Notes under the pieces: model-generated
Databases searched by the model: none
What the model saw: only the letters and a program-made list of their open reading frames with translations
What the model was told of the DNA's origin: nothing
Shown here: in pieces, positions 1-14,300 of the stretch
Numbering within the stretch: position 1 is the stretch's first letter
How the letters are laid out: each line of letters starts with the position of its first letter
Translations under genes and position numbers: made by a program
Assembly (NCBI RefSeq): GCF_000220395.1
Contig: NW_004087089.1
Coordinates: 26,020 to 90,019 of the forward strand
Length of the DNA: 64,000 nt
From: Ichthyophthirius multifiliis
Taxonomy: Eukaryota; Ciliophora; Oligohymenophorea; Hymenostomatida
Direction of reading: 5' to 3'

Positions 1-778
1 TTGCTTCTTCTATATTTAATAATATTTTAGGACTTATATAACACTTTAGGAATAGATAAGAATGTGATGCCAAAAAAAATAATATTTATATTCTTCTTTT
101 ACTAGATTTTATGATATTTGTATTTTATATTTAATAAGATATGGAAAGAATATTTTGCTTTATTTTTGTTTATCCTTCTATTTATTTAATAAAGTCAATC
201 TATTATAAATTATAAAAAGAAGATGAACAACCTATAATTTAAGACGGCGAAACTAATAAAAAAAAAGTTTTAGTAATTATTTAATGATATGTTAATTTTT
301 ATTTATAGCATTAATGTTTAAGAATTCATTAAATTTATTCTAAATTTTGAAAGGAACTCTTTCTTTAGATGTTAATTTAGGATCAGGAAATAAAACTATA
401 GGTCTATATTAAGATAATACTCCTATTTATACTGGAATTCTTTTTATAATTGGAAAAATGTAAATTTTAATAATTTGTTTTATGGAATTTGCTATATGTT
501 TATTTACTTTTAAATTTAATAAATTTTTAATTATTAAATTCAATAAATAGAATAAATAATAGTTTTTGTTTATATTCTTTAAATTAATTATAAGTGCTTT
601 ATAATTATTTTATTTATTCTTTAATTTTTATTATATATGCATTTTTATTTGGTTTAGTACTATTAGTGTATGTTTAGCTGTCACCATTGTCCCTTATATT
701 ATTTGTTTAATATTTAATGGTTTGTATTTAGTTTTTAAAATAGCTTTTTAATAATTATAAAGGATAAATCTTTTTTGA
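1..778 (+). CDS. 3' part of a multi-pass membrane protein, cut by the window edge
   Basis: The last exon is open in the ciliate code from about 332 to the TGA at 776-778. It begins with a polar stretch (GTLSLDVNLGSGNKTIGLYQ) and then has several hydrophobic segments (TGILFIIG, ILIICFMEFAICLF, ISVCLAVTIVPYIICLIFNG), so it is probably an integral membrane protein. An upstream exon at about 125-270 ends in a charged loop (KEDEQPIIQDGE). It is followed by a likely intron, gt at 271 to ag at about 307. The exon phases do not join unless one base changes in the A9 run before the donor. I do not recognise the family. The start lies left of the window and the exon limits are approximate. Confidence 0.45.
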
Positions 779-3700
779 AATAATATTTTTATAAATAAAA
801 TTTTATATTTGTTTTTTATATTGTTTATTTAATATTTCTTGGCATTTTTTGTTGGGATTAATAAGTAATAATCTTAAATTTTAATTATGATTTTTCTACT
901 AATCAAAGTTTTATAAACAAATTGATTTATTTTAAATAATAAAAAAAGGAAAAAAAATAATTAAAAATAAGATTAAAAAATTAATTCAAATAAATTTCAT
1001 TTTGATTAATAAAAATAATTAATTTAGAAAATGTTTAATTCTAAAAAATTAAATAAATCTATTCATAATTAAAATTTAAATAAATAGCATAAGATATTAT
1101 TGTTAACATCTAAAAATTCAGTCATTGAAATAAAATAAAAGTTGTAAAATAACTAATTTTATTAAAATGAACTTAAGAATTTAGAAAAACACAAAAACTC
1201 TTAGTTTATTTACATATTTTATTAGTATTTAATAATTTTAATAAATTAAATCCTAAAAATATATAAAAATTAAATTTTTATAAAATTATCATCATATAAT
1301 AATTATTTTAAATTATATAATATAATATAAATATAATATAATTATATATATATTATATTATATATATAAATATTTACCAAATCTATTATTATTTTTTTAT
1401 AATTAATTATAATTTATTATTTTAAATTAATAAAAGAATATACAAAAATATAAATATTATTTTATTTAAATTTGTTAGATTTAGATATTATTATTTGCTT
1501 TTTTTAATACTAAAAAATTATTAATTATAAAAGAAATAATATTATAAGAGTTTTTTATTTAATTAAAAGTATATATTCTTATTTTTTATAATTTGTATTT
1601 TTATATTTTTTAAAATCATATTACATAGATTTATTTAAATATAAAGAAATATTATGTAATATGCTAGCTATTATATATTTCATTAATTGAAAGAAAATAA
1701 ATAAAATTATATAATTATATAAATTATATAATTAACGTATTTTAATTCAATAATAATATTCTGACTCTTAATATTTTTATTTAATTTTTGTACAAATGTC
1801 ATCATAAAATAGAGATCTAAAAATAATTTAAAGTAAAATTAATAAAGGCAAATTATAATTATAATTATTTAAATTATAATGATTAATATTGTTTAAAAAT
1901 TTTATTATATGATTTTATTCCAAAAAAAAATACCGCACAATTATCAAAGAAAATATAAATAAATGTAACTTATTGATAAGTATTATAAAATAAATAATAA
2001 CAAAAATAAAATATAAAAATAAAATATAAATTTATATAAAATATTATTTTTATTTAGATAAATAATTAATATAATTAAAACAAGAAAAAATATTAATAAA
2101 ATATTTATATAATATTTATTTTATTTATAAAAATATATTTTAAGCATTTATTTATTAATTTTTCATATTTCACTTTAAATTTATTCTTAATTTCTTTTCA
2201 TTAATTTTCATATAATTATTTTTTGTAAATTATCATCTTCTAAATCGTCTTTAAATATATTATATAATATTTAATATCCTTTTAATTAAAAATATTTAAT
2301 ATATAAATAAATAATTTTTAATTATAATATTTCCTTTTTTAATATGTTATGTTATTATTATAGTTTCTAAATTATCGTATTTTATACTATTAACTAATAT
2401 TATCAAAATATTTAAATTAAACTCTAGTTTCTTCCTATCATCTAGATAATAAGATGGGTAATAACATAATCAGTCTTTTTCTATTTATCACAAATATTAG
2501 TTAATAAAATGACTTTCGCCATTACAATTAATTATTTGAATTAGAAAAATAGTTTATATTAAAGTACAAGATAACCTAAACCTTAAGTATTTAATATATT
2601 TAAGAATATTAAAAATTAATATCTATCTTAATAATTTTATATAACTTTTTTGAATAGCACATTATTATCTAAAAAAAGGGTTCTTAATTAATTCATGGTT
2701 AAATAGTCTGATTTATCCCGTATCCATTATAATAAAACCATATAAAATGTTATTTTTTTTTAGAATTATTACATATATTTTATATTATAAAATACTTTTT
2801 TTTATATTTTTCAATATTCTAATAAAATTTATTTAATAAGTTTTTTGATACCTGTTATTTTTAATACTATTTTCAATATAAATCTTATTATACAAAGTAA
2901 TTTTATTTAGGTAATAACATATATAATTTTATTTTTTATGCAGATTTTAAATAAGGTTGTTTGTATAAAATAAAACATGTAAATGTATTTTAATAATAAA
3001 TATAAATATTTAAAAAATAAATGATATTTTTAAAATATAAATTCATTTTAATAGCATTAACTTAAAATAATATTAAATATTTAATATGTAAATCTTTTTT
3101 ATATCAAATATTAAAACATTTTTCATATTTATTTGTTATCTATGTATGGAATTAATTTATACAAACTAATTTAATAAAATCGTCATAAAAAATTAAATCA
3201 ATAAAAGTTTATTTGTAATATATATATTTTATTTATACAAAATATATTTTAGATTATTTTCAATTGTAAATTTTATGCGATTTAATTTAATAAATTAAAT
3301 ATATTAAAGAATGTAATAATATTAAATATTAGTTTTTTTATAATTAAATAAACTAAAAACATTGATTAGAATATAATTATCTGAAAAAGTATATTTATTT
3401 GGTAAACATATTAAGATATTAAATTTTATATATAATTTATAAAAATTATATATATAATTATATATATTTATATATATATATTTATATTATTATTTATTGT
3501 TTTATAATTTATTTTTCAAAATAATATATATTATCAATTCTTTAAAAATCATTTATGGGAAGTTCATAATCCGTATATTTAAATTTACTTTAAAAAATCA
3601 ATATTTTATTATAAAAAATATATAAGAATTAAAATAATACCTAATTAAGTCATTTATCCACAAACATAAGAAATTAATACTTACTATCTTAAATATATAA

Positions 3701-4141
3701 TTAAAATTTAAATATTGATGTATAAAATCATTATGCTTAATACGGATATAATTATCCTGGTCATGGTCATCATATGTAAGGAAGAAACTAAATAAAAGTA
3801 AAAAAAACGATGCCAATTAAAAACGATATGATAATTAATAAAACTCAATAAAATTAGTAAAATTATAAAAATATGATACTATCTTATATTTTTTTATTAA
3901 AAAGGTAAATTAATCAGAAAACATTTATTTCCTTTAATTTACATATGTTTTTGAAGTTGAATCCATTTTATAAATATACTTTGCTTGTATAGAGGAATTG
4001 GAAAACTTAAAAAATATCACCTTAAGGTAAAGAAATCATTTTTTATTTTATTTTCAAAATAATCCTTTATTATATTATTTAAAATGGAATTTATAATTTT
4101 ATTCAATATTATTTTATTTTATACAAATTTAAAAATTAATT
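779..4141. other. Gene-poor AT-rich stretch
   Basis: This is mostly A/T runs and TA-rich words such as 1316-1372 and 3430-3490. TGA is frequent in all frames and I see no convincing gene. A minus-strand frame at about 3490-3816 has a hydrophobic start and an acidic patch (YDDHDQDNY). It has only a TTG at its apparent beginning, so I did not call it. The 2400-2720 interval is slightly less AT-rich but yields no readable protein. Confidence 0.5.
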
Positions 4142-4759
4142 TGTTTAACAAAAATAAAACTAAAATAGTATAAATAATGATAATGTTGGTTAAAAATTTG
4201 GAAATAATACATTTACATTACCGTCAACAGATAAAAAAGTTAACTTTTTTGACGGAACATTATATCCTCTTAATATTTCGAAAATATCAATAAATACACT
4301 TACGAAATTCGATGGGAAACATCGTTTTCCTTTAATAATAAAATGTGTAATAAATTCAAAAACTTATTATATATAAATTTTAATTAAAAAAAAATAAAAA
4401 ATTAGGAAAAAGTAGATAAATCTTTAGAAGATAAAATTTTATATACATATTGCAATATAATATAAATGAAATCAAATAAATTACATATAGAAGTTATTAG
4501 ATAAAAAATAGAAATAAATAATAAAGCATATATTATGAATGAAATATTTGGTATAGGAGATTAAGTAGAAATCGAAAAAGAATAATGTTCCATTTGTTTA
4601 TCTTCTAATATAAATACAGTGATTCTTCCATGTAGACATATGTGTCTTTGCTACGATTGTTGTAAAGATCTTAAAGCAAAAACAAATAAATGCCCTATTT
4701 GTAGAGGAAGTAATACATTTTATTTTTTATATAAGATTTATATATTATAAAAGAAATGA
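4142..4759 (+). CDS. RING-finger protein of mahogunin (MGRN1/LOG2) type, probable E3 ubiquitin ligase
   Basis: The 3' exon (4406-4759) reads [17 protein letters not shown], then NEIFGIG, then a C3HC4 [31 protein letters not shown]. The order 'V..QK...A....EI(F/Y)GIG' followed by 'CxICL...LPCRHxCxC..C' is typical of the MGRN1/RNF157/LOG2 family, which recruits E2 enzymes to ubiquitinate membrane and trafficking proteins. The upstream exon (about 4142-4370) holds FDGK and FPLIIKC, resembling the N-terminal mahogunin domain. An intron is needed before ag at 4404-4405; its donor near 4368 is uncertain. The TGA at 4757-4759 follows a short hydrophobic tail. The true start codon is not resolved, so the left limit is approximate. 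Confidence 0.72.
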
Positions 4760-6627
4760 TGAATTTCTGGAAAATATAAAAAGTTAGAAAAGAATAAAAT
4801 ATTTTATAAAACAATTTTTTTGAAGAATAAAAATAAATGTAATTCTGAAAAAAACAAAAAAAAATATTATAAATAAAAGCAAAAATTTTAATGTTTTTTT
4901 TTTTTTTTTTATGTTTAAAAACATTTCAAAATAAATTAAAAAATATTCATGCTTAATTTTAATATTTTACTAAAAAAATTAAATACAATATTAACTTAGT
5001 ATTTATTTTTTTTAAACAAAAAAAGTTATCAAAGCTTATTAGTCTTAAAAAAATATAATTCATTCGAAAATATTTTATCATTTAAGCCTTATTAATTTAT
5101 CCTTTTATGTTATTAAATAAATACATTTATAATCTAAACAAATAATATTATGAATAAAGCTTAAATCCTATAAATACAAACAAATAAACCATATAAAGGT
5201 TGATAAGAATTAAATATGGAATTAATAAGCTTAAAATGAACAAAAAGACTTTTTTCATAAAATATGAATAAAATACATTATTTGCTTTATTTTTATTTAT
5301 CAAATTAAATGATTTAAAATTTTCTGAATTTAAAACTAATTAAAGTAAATTAAAGTATAAAGAAATTTACTTAAAACAAATAATTAGAATTTGAATATTC
5401 CAAACTTTAAATTATTAACTGGTATATAGAAGAGTATTATCTTAATATAGATTTATAGTTTTATTTTCTGATCCTAAATTTATATATAAAAAAAAGGAGG
5501 AGTTTGTTTTAAAATCGAGAATAAAATTAGTTAATTTTTAAACATTAAAATAATGAAAATACTTTATTTAATATATTTTAAATACCATTTATGTCTTCTT
5601 TTTTTGTTTAAACTAAAAGATTTACATTTATTTACAATTAATAATAAATACATTTTATCAAAAATATAGAAAAATAAAAAAAAGGAAATCAAAATAGTCT
5701 TTCCACATCTTATTAAATATAAACAAAAATACTATAAAGCCAATTCGAAGAAAAACATAAATATTAACTTTCAATAAATTATTATTTTTATCTATTATTA
5801 TATGTATGTAAGTTGTAGTATAAGATTAGTTACTCCAGAAATAAATAACATAAATACAGTAAAACTAATTAAAAAAATATTGTATTAATCTAATAGTTTT
5901 TTAATTTAAAAGATTATATGAAAAAAAATTGTTATAAATAAATAATATATTATAGTTTTTAGACACAAATTTAAATACATCTTTATTTGTAATAAATATA
6001 AATATTATAAAAATAATGTAAAATTATATAATCATAATATTATTTTTAACTTTAATATTTCTATTTATGTAGAAAACTGATTATTATAAAAAATTTAAAG
6101 TATATTAGTGGAATAAATATACATTCTAATTATTAAAAAAAATTAAGTGATGTTTTATAATTCAGCTTTTTCATTAAAATTTAAATATTATCTAATCTAT
6201 TTAATATAATTTTAGTTTATTTTTGGCATTATATATTCATGCTTGTTTGTTATAATTCCTATTAATAAACGTAATAACTATATATATTTATTACATTGAG
6301 TTGTATTTAATATAATATGATTTATTTTAAATGACATATTAATATTTAGTATTATATATATATAATTTATTTAAACAAAATATAAATATTAATATATTTT
6401 TATAAAAATATTTAATTTTTATTATATTTTTTTTTTCTTTATTTTAAATATAAATGTTTTAACCTAATAATATCAAAACATTAAGAAGTTTAAAATTAGA
6501 TAAATAATTATAAAAGCCTGATTAATAATTCTAATAAACCTTTTTATCTTAATCTAACTTATTAGAATAAACAAATAATCAATAATAATATTCAGGGAGT
6601 GAATTAAGTAAATCATAGGCATTTTTT
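4760..6627. other. Intergenic, nothing recognised
   Basis: Long A/T homopolymers and frequent TGA in all plus frames. No protein-like frame, RNA gene or repeat stood out. Confidence 0.5.
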
Positions 6628-7352
6628 ATGAATAATTCGGAATGCTTTAGTAAGGTAAAAGAGCTTTTATAAAAAAGTTCTGAAAACCCAATAAATTGGG
6701 TAGGAGAACATAAAGAATTATTAAACGAATTGAATGTTTTTATAGAAGAAACTCGTTAATGGAGAGATGAACAAAAAAAATAACTAGAAGAATAACTTAA
6801 ATAAAATAAAGAAAAGGCAGTTTAGTCTTTAGAAGAAAATGAAGAATTATAAAATAAAATAAAAGAATAAAATGAATTTGAAAAATATTTAGAAAAAATA
6901 AAATTAATTTAAAAATAATATAAGAATGATTATGAAATATATGATAAGTATATTTAATAGAAAAACTCAGTTTATAAATATGACTCTGTTGATAACTTTT
7001 AAGATTAAGAATTGAATTATCTTTTAGAAATTTCAAAAAAAAAATGAGTAATATAGAAAATTATGAAAACTATATAAAAAAAGCAGAAATGGAAGTAAAT
7101 TTAGGGAAAATTTCGTAATAAATGGAAAATAATAATGATTATATCAAAGAAAATTAATAAATTTTTAAAGAAATTGATGAATGGGAAAATTAAATTGAAA
7201 ATATTTTAATAAAAATGCCTTATTAAGAAAATAATAATATAAAAGATTATAATATTAGTAAGTAAAAAAATAAAAATATTGAAATTGATAAAGAATTAGA
7301 AGAAATTGAAAAGGAATTTGAAGAAATAGAAAACATTATTAATTAAAATTGA
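6628..7352 (+). CDS. Coiled-coil protein with an apparent frame break
   Basis: ATG at 6628 opens 139 codons (MNNSECFSKVKELL...) to TGA at 7045-7047. An overlapping frame from ATG at 7044 continues the same style for 102 codons to TGA at 7350-7352. Both halves are rich in Glu, Lys and Gln with heptad-like spacing (EEQLKQNKEKAVQ, then EIDKELEEIEKEFEEIE). They are therefore most simply one coiled-coil protein of about 240 residues. The break falls in an A10 run at 7035-7044. A one-base length error there would join the frames; two overlapping genes are the less likely reading. I do not recognise the family. A (TA)n tract follows at about 7390. Confidence 0.55.
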
Positions 7353-7389
7353 AAATAAAATATTTATATATATTTTTATAAATTAATAT

Positions 7390-7392
7390 AAT

Positions 7393-7436
<44 letters not shown>
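7390..7436. repeat. (TA)n microsatellite
   Basis: A nearly pure TA run between the convergent coiled-coil gene and the Aurora gene. Similar tracts lie at about 11299-11336 (in an anoctamin intron), 50166-50215 and 60714-60735. Confidence 0.9.
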
Positions 7437-7441
<5 letters not shown>

Positions 7442-7529
7442 ATATTAATATTTAATTTTATTTTTGATTTAATTTTTATAATTTTCATTTATAATATACA
7501 GATTCTTTTTATTTTTGTTAAATTTATAT

Positions 7530-8789
7530 TCACTGAGTATTATTTACAATCCAAGGATGTTTCATAGCTTAATCTAGGCTCATTCTTTAATCTATATTTT
7601 TTATTATTAAATTCTACATAAAATTTATAGCTTCATTAGATAGATAACTTGGATAATTAATATTAACAGTCTTTATTTTTTCATAAGTAACCTTTTAATT
7701 TTTATCTTCGAAAGGTGGATATCCTACACAAAATTCATAAGTTAAAATTCCCAAACACCATATATCGGCATGATATCCATGTATAGAATGTTCAACCATT
7801 TCAGGAGGTAAATAATCTTAAATATATTGATACATTTTTAATAATAATATAAATTTATATACCTAATGTTCCACATACAGTAGTTCTTTTATTACTAGGA
7901 GCATGTGTAGACCATCCAAAATCTGAAATTTTAATAATTCCCTTTTTTTTATATATTTTTAATAAAAGAAATATTCTTTTTTATATACATCACAATTTAA
8001 TAAATTTTCAGGTTTAATATCTCTATGTATTACATGTTTAGAATGCAGATATTAAAGTGCATTTGCTATTTATTTTATATAACTAGCTGCCGTTTTTTCA
8101 TCAAATCTTTTATTTTTCTTTATATTTATAATATATTTTTATGTTTTTGTATTTTTTATTTTTACTTAAGATCTTAAAGTTTTATATAATTCACCTCCAG
8201 AAGCATATTCAAGTATCAAATATATTTTTTTTTAATCCCAAAAAAAACCAAAGAGTTATAATATGTTTTAATGTTTAAGATGTGATTGAATTTCTATTTC
8301 TAGTCTAAACTAACTTTCTGAATTGCAATTAATTAATTACTTTTTACTCAAAACTTTCAAAGCGACTATAAATTTAGTTTTTTTTGTTCTTGCTAAATAT
8401 ACATGGCCATATTTGCCTGTTCCTAAAGGCCTTCCTATTTCAAAATCATCTAAAGACCAGTTAAAAGGATCAAAAATATTGTTTTTTTTTTCCTTATATA
8501 TATTTAAATATGGTGTTTATTCTCCTAAATTAGATTTTTGGTTATTTTTATTGTTCTCTTTTGAATTAAAAAAGTTAAAGAAATTAAAATAAGAGGTCTT
8601 TTCTTATATTTCTTTGCTTTAAGGTTGTTAATTATTATAGTTTTTATTTTCTTAAAGAATATTTTATTAAAACTACTTTAATATGTTTTCATCATATTCA
8701 TAACCTCCATTATAACTTTCTATTTTATAATTTACATTATTTTATTGTTTTTACTGACTTTTGTTGTAAAAATACTTCGCCAAATCCAT
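7530..8789 (-). CDS. Aurora-type serine/threonine protein kinase
   Basis: Exons 8789-8166, 8117-7989, 7941-7863 and 7816-7530 sum to 1119 nt, giving 372 aa with TGA. The introns (48, 47, 46 nt) all start GT and end AG. Residues 1-105 are Asn/Gln-rich with KEN at 77-79. The catalytic domain follows: GTGKYG loop near 123, VALK lysine at 145, [10 protein letters not shown] at 239-248, [19 protein letters not shown] at 258-276 and LDYLPPEM after it. The 'DFGW S.HAPS..R.T.CGT.DYLPPE' block is diagnostic of Aurora, which in other eukaryotes controls spindle, centrosome or basal body, and chromosome segregation. The C-lobe ends [11 protein letters not shown]. The hallmark activation-loop Thr is present (T271/T272). 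Whether it behaves as Aurora A or B cannot be told from sequence alone. Confidence 0.95.
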
Positions 8790-9226
8790 TTTATAATTTA
8801 TATATTTTTTTTTTTTTTAATTTTTTATATTATAAATTTAAATTTTTAATTTAAAATTAAAGCGGGTTATAATTAAATCAAAACATGCTTTTATATTTTT
8901 TTAAATAAATTTTCATATATAATATTAATTTAATATATTTGCTTATTTAGTTATAAAAAAAATAAAAAAAATGTAAATTTAATTATAATTTTTTATATTT
9001 TATAAAAGAATATATATATGTATATATATATATATATTGATATATTTATATTATTTTAATTTTTTTTATTTTATTTTTTATTTCGTAGATTTTTTTCTTT
9101 TTTTAATGTAATTTTTATTTATATATATTATATATTTATATGTTTTAAATACTAAATGTTTGTTTTAATATCTATTTTTTGTTTTATAAAATTTTTAATT
9201 TTGGATTAAATTTTAATTAATTTTTT

Positions 9227-9572
9227 TCATAATTATGCTTTTAGTTCCTTAATTGTTTTATAAATACATTACCATTTATCTCCAGTTTCCTTGTTTATTA
9301 TAGTTTTGTTTTTGTTATAATTTTAAATTTAATTTTTTAGTTAATAAAATGAAATAAGTAACTTTAATGAATGTTTAATCCATATTATTTTTATTGTTTT
9401 ATTCATATATTAGTCCTTCTATTTTATGTTTTTTTTTTTTCATTGCTTATCTCTTTATATTCTAATTTAAATTTAATTTTATCATTACTAGCATATATTA
9501 TTATTATGATTTATTAATGTTTATTGTATCTTATTTGGTAACGTTTTATTCTGATTTTTTCTTCTTTCTCAT
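9227..9572 (-). CDS. Small basic hypothetical protein, 90 aa
   Basis: Exons 9572-9363 and 9289-9227 are joined by a 73-nt GT..AG intron, giving 91 codons including TGA. The protein begins MRKKKKSEQNV and ends KETGDKWQCIYKTIKELKAQL. The exon junction turns an unlikely reading into a natural C-terminus, which supports the model. It is Lys/Gln-rich with no domain I can name. It lies 437 bp upstream of the Aurora start on the same strand. It could be the end of a longer gene or a chance open frame. Confidence 0.35.
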
Positions 9573-10331
9573 ATTTATTTTTAATAGATATCTTAATTAA
9601 TTATTTTGGTTGTTTATGTCATTTTAGTATAATTATACAAAATAATAATGTTAAAATTGATATTTTGAACCAATTTTTGTATCTATTCATTTGATTTTTG
9701 TCGAACATACAATTTTTATATTTTTTCAATAATTTTTTTTGACTAAAATTATTTTATGAGGAAAAATAAGAATTTAAAAATGAATTATGATAAATTTATA
9801 AACAGCTTAAATATTTATCTGCAAAACTTTAATCAATAATAAAACTGGTATATTATTTAGGAAGTTTTTTTAACGAAAAAACAAGATTGAATAAAGTAAT
9901 TGTTTATTAAAAAATTATTTCGAATATAAATGTACATAACAAAATAAAGTATTTATAAATTAAATAATATAAAGTTAATAAAATTCTTAAAGAAAATATT
10001 GTTCAAGATTTATTAAAAAAATAAAATTAATTTATATAATATATATATCTATTTATTTATAACTATAATATTTATAATAAAATAAAATATCTAAAAAATC
10101 TAAATTTAAGTTCTAACAAGATTATATATAAATAAAATTAAAAAATATATGTATATATCAATAAACTGAAATATTTTATATTTTTTTAAAATATTAATAT
10201 ATATTTATTTTTTTTATTTTATATTTTTTTTAAAATAAAAATTATAAAATTTAAAAAATTTAAAAATCTATAAATTATACATATATTTTGCTACTTAAAA
10301 AATAAAACAAAATAAAAAAGTAGTAAAAAAA
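9573..10331. other. Intergenic, nothing recognised
   Basis: AT-rich spacer between the small minus-strand gene and the divergent anoctamin gene. It presumably holds promoters for one or both, but no motif stands out. Confidence 0.4.
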
Positions 10332-11293
10332 ATGTTACCATCATATGATTATACACTAATTCGTTATAATCCTGATTTTGACAAAAATTTAGTATAAAAA
10401 AATAAGCAAAACCCTAAAAAAACTGAAAATAATGAAAATGATTAAGGAACAATTGAAAAAAAAAAAAAAACAACTGAATAAAAAAAAAAAGAAGAAAATA
10501 AAAAAAATATTGAATAAGATAAAAAAGAACAGGAATTAATTTAAAATATAATGAGATATATGCAAAATAATATAGCTGATTGCAAAACTTAGTCTTATTT
10601 TAGATAAAAAGAAGAAAAAGTACTAATTGATAATTTCCTAAATAAATATGAGTATGAGGAAGTTTCAAGAAACTATAATGATTTTGGCATGGCTGATTTG
10701 GTTTTAATCTTTCATAATCCCGATTAGAAAGACTAGAGCATGTTTTCTAAAAAACCTTATGTGAGGTTCTAGGATGCTGAATAAGTTTTTGATAAATTAT
10801 TGAATGTTTTAACAGATGATGGGTATATTAAGTAATAGTTATAGGCTGAAAGGAAAGCTTTTTTATATTCTTTTTTATAGTTGGATTCATATGAAGATGA
10901 AAACGAAAAAAAGCGAAGTCTTAAAAAAAGAAAAAGAAAAAAAATAATGCTAATCGAAATGAAAATATTATGCATTAATAAGTAAAATAAAAAGAAAAAA
11001 CTTAATGGGAAATATATAAAAAAGAATATGATAGATTAAAAGCTAATAAAATGAATTCTTCAAATTAATTCTAAAGTTTTGATTTAGAAGAAGAAAAAAA
11101 ATTATATGAACTATTAATGCAAATTTCTATTAAAGAAACTGATTAATTTAAAGGTTATTTAATTAATATAAGAAATAATATAAATAATTATTAAATTTAT
11201 ATAAATAATTAATATTAAAAACAAAAAATAAATAATAATATAAAAAAAAATATTATGTATAAAAATATATAAAATATATGTAGTATATATTTA

Positions 11294-11339
<46 letters not shown>

Positions 11340-14300
11340 TATATTTATAAATATATATTTCTATATATATATTTATATTTTCACTTAATTCTTATTAGAT
11401 ATAAAGAAAAAACTCACAAAAGGCGGTTTTCTAGAAGAACATGAGGCCGGTAAAGGTAAAAAAGATACATATTTTTAAAATGATTGGATATGTAAAAATA
11501 ATATTCCTAAAGATTTTATGACATTAGTAAGATTTACTATATAATAAAAATTGACAAAAAAAGCACATTTTCATACTCGTAGTTTTTTATCCAACGATGG
11601 AAAAGAGATTTTTATTTTAATAAAGGGTAATGAATAGATTTTTAAAAAAGAGGCTAAATCTTCTGGATTAACAAAATAATTAGAACTAGGATATTCAGAT
11701 TTGTTTAGTTTAGAGCCTTGTGATAAACTTTATAGGCCGATGAGATTGAAGAAACAAGTGAGGGATTGCGTTAAGCAATTATAGAAGAAATTATAAAAAA
11801 ATTACGATTTAAAGAATTAATTTGAATAAAATAATAATGTTACAAAGAGGAATTTCAGAAGAATTGAAAATAGGACTTAGATGTTATTTGAAGTTGTTAA
11901 AAAATGGAATAACGATGTTTTTTGGGCTAATTTGGCTTATAAATAATTACAAGTTGATTATTTTATGAATGAAATAGCAGAAAAACTAGGTATTAATAAA
12001 GAAAACGAAAACGCAGAAATTTTAAAAGACTCAGAATCTACAACTAGAGAAGAATGGGAAGCTTATTATGTATATTTAGATTATCTAATATATTTTAAAA
12101 AACTAATAAATAAATTACAAAAAATAGCTAAATAAGATAAACGAGAAAAAAAAATTAGATAAAAAAATATAGTAGATTAAAATGAAGCGTTTTTATATAA
12201 ACTATTCTTTAGAAAAGCAGTTAGAGACACAAATGAAGTTTATCATTAAATAAATGGGTTTTTTTCAACTTAAAAGATACTATAAAATATTTGGGATAGG
12301 TATATAAAAATAAATATATATATTTATATATATATAAATAATATATATATATTTATATATATATTTATATATATATTTATATAGATTAAATACTCGTCCA
12401 ATTTCTGCTTATGTTGATTATTTTGATAATAATGATTAAACAGATAGTTTTTTATGGCGAAAATATGAAACTAATGAAAAAAAGTATCGTTCAATGTTTT
12501 TGAATATGGAAAAAATAAAACTAACATATTCTATGATAGTAAAACAAGTTAATATTAATGGTTTAGTTCGAAGTCCATTTTTTTTAATGAAGGAATATTT
12601 TGCTTTACATGATCCTTATTAATTACATGGTATTGCTAAAAAAGATTATTTTAACGATTTAATAAAATGTGGAATTGTGGATAAAGATATAGCAACTGAT
12701 ACTGAAAAAGAGCTCAGGTAGATGTTTTAATTATTAGAGGATGAAGCTGAAGGAGCCGATTTTGATGCTGATAGTGTTTCTGAGGAAACTGCTTTTAATT
12801 ATTTAAGGCCTTGGCATATATAGGTGGATTCTATTAGAGACTATTTCGGAGAAAAAATTGCTCTTTATTTCAAGTTTTTAGAATTTTATACATTCCATTT
12901 AAGCTATTTAGGATTTATTTCTATTTTGGTATAGCTTTTGAAAACATATGTAGACTCAGATAAATTAAATAATGCTCTTAATATAAGTTTTTCAGCTATT
13001 ATTATTATTTGGTCTACTCTATTTGTAGAAATGTGGAAAAGAGAATAAGTATTTAAAAATTATAGTTACAAAATATTTATACATTATATAGGTATTATTT
13101 TCAATAGAATTCGGTTAATAGGATTTCGAAGAAGATGAAGCGGAAAGACCTGAATTTGAAGGTACATATTAGCGATCTATTATTTTAGATAAATTAAATG
13201 AAGAATATTTTTCCCCTGTTAAAAGAAAAGCAATTATATTGTAAAAAAAAATTATTATAATTAAAATATGAATATGCTTATAATTATATTTTTTTAAAAA
13301 TAAAAATAATATATATATATATAAATATATAGGTTTGCTCTTATTATAAGTTGTTTAATTATATTTATAGTATTTTATGTTGTGATAAATATATTTTAAT
13401 AAAAGAATATATGGGTATAGAGTCCTCCTGTATTCCTTTAAGGTTTTATAGATCCAAATATATTTAGTTCAATATTATTAGCTGTAAATATAAATATATT
13501 CACATTTATATATTCAGGAATAGGAGACTATTTAAACAAAGTAGAAAACCATAAAATATTATCGTCATATGAGAATTCCTATATATCTAAATTATTTCTT
13601 TTTTAATTTTTCAATACATTTAATTCTCCTCTTTTTGTGGCTTTTTTAAGTGATGTTTTTCCGAATTTGAATTTATGTAGATATAACCCTAAGTTACCCC
13701 CAGATTGCTTCAAAACGTTAAGTTAAAATATCGTTGTGATTTTTTTAAGTATGATAGCAAAGAATATACCAGAAATTCTAGTCCCTTATTTAAAAGCATT
13801 TTCTAAAAGTTTTTTTGGATAAAAAAAAGAAAAATAAGTGATACACCCTTTTCATAAAATTGATAATTATGTCGAATTATAATCTCTATAAGAACCATAT
13901 ATGACTAATAATGATTTAGATGGAACAGTTGCAGATTATTTAGAACTTGTTATTTAGTTTAGTTTTTTAACTATTTTTGGGTTGAGTTTTCCTCTATGCT
14001 TTTTTATTGCCTTTGTTGTTAATATTTTAGAAATACAAGTTGATAGATAAAAAATCTTTAATTTTGTCAAAAGACCTATTCCTACAGGGGCATCTAATAT
14101 TGGAACTTGGCTATTGATTATTGATATTATTAGTTTTATCTCAATATTTGCAAATGCTGGTACTATATTATTAAAAATTATATTTTATTTCTTTATAAAT
14201 AAATGTATATATTTATTTTAAAATAATATAAAATAGGCTTAATTGTTTATACTTCAAAACTTGTTGAAAAATCATATTAAATTATTGTTTTTATTTCTCT

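Noticed and set aside
3490-3816. Minus-strand frame with a hydrophobic start and YDDHDQDNY
   Set aside because: No ATG (TTG at the apparent start), no supporting exon that I could verify, and it lies in gene-poor AT-rich DNA.
7035-7047. Euplotes-style programmed +1 frameshift
   Set aside because: Euplotes frameshifts occur at AAA-TAA/TAG stops. Here TAA/TAG are sense codons and the breaks lie in homopolymers, favouring sequence error.
8323-8592. Plus-strand frame of 89 codons
   Set aside because: Antisense to the Aurora kinase first exon.
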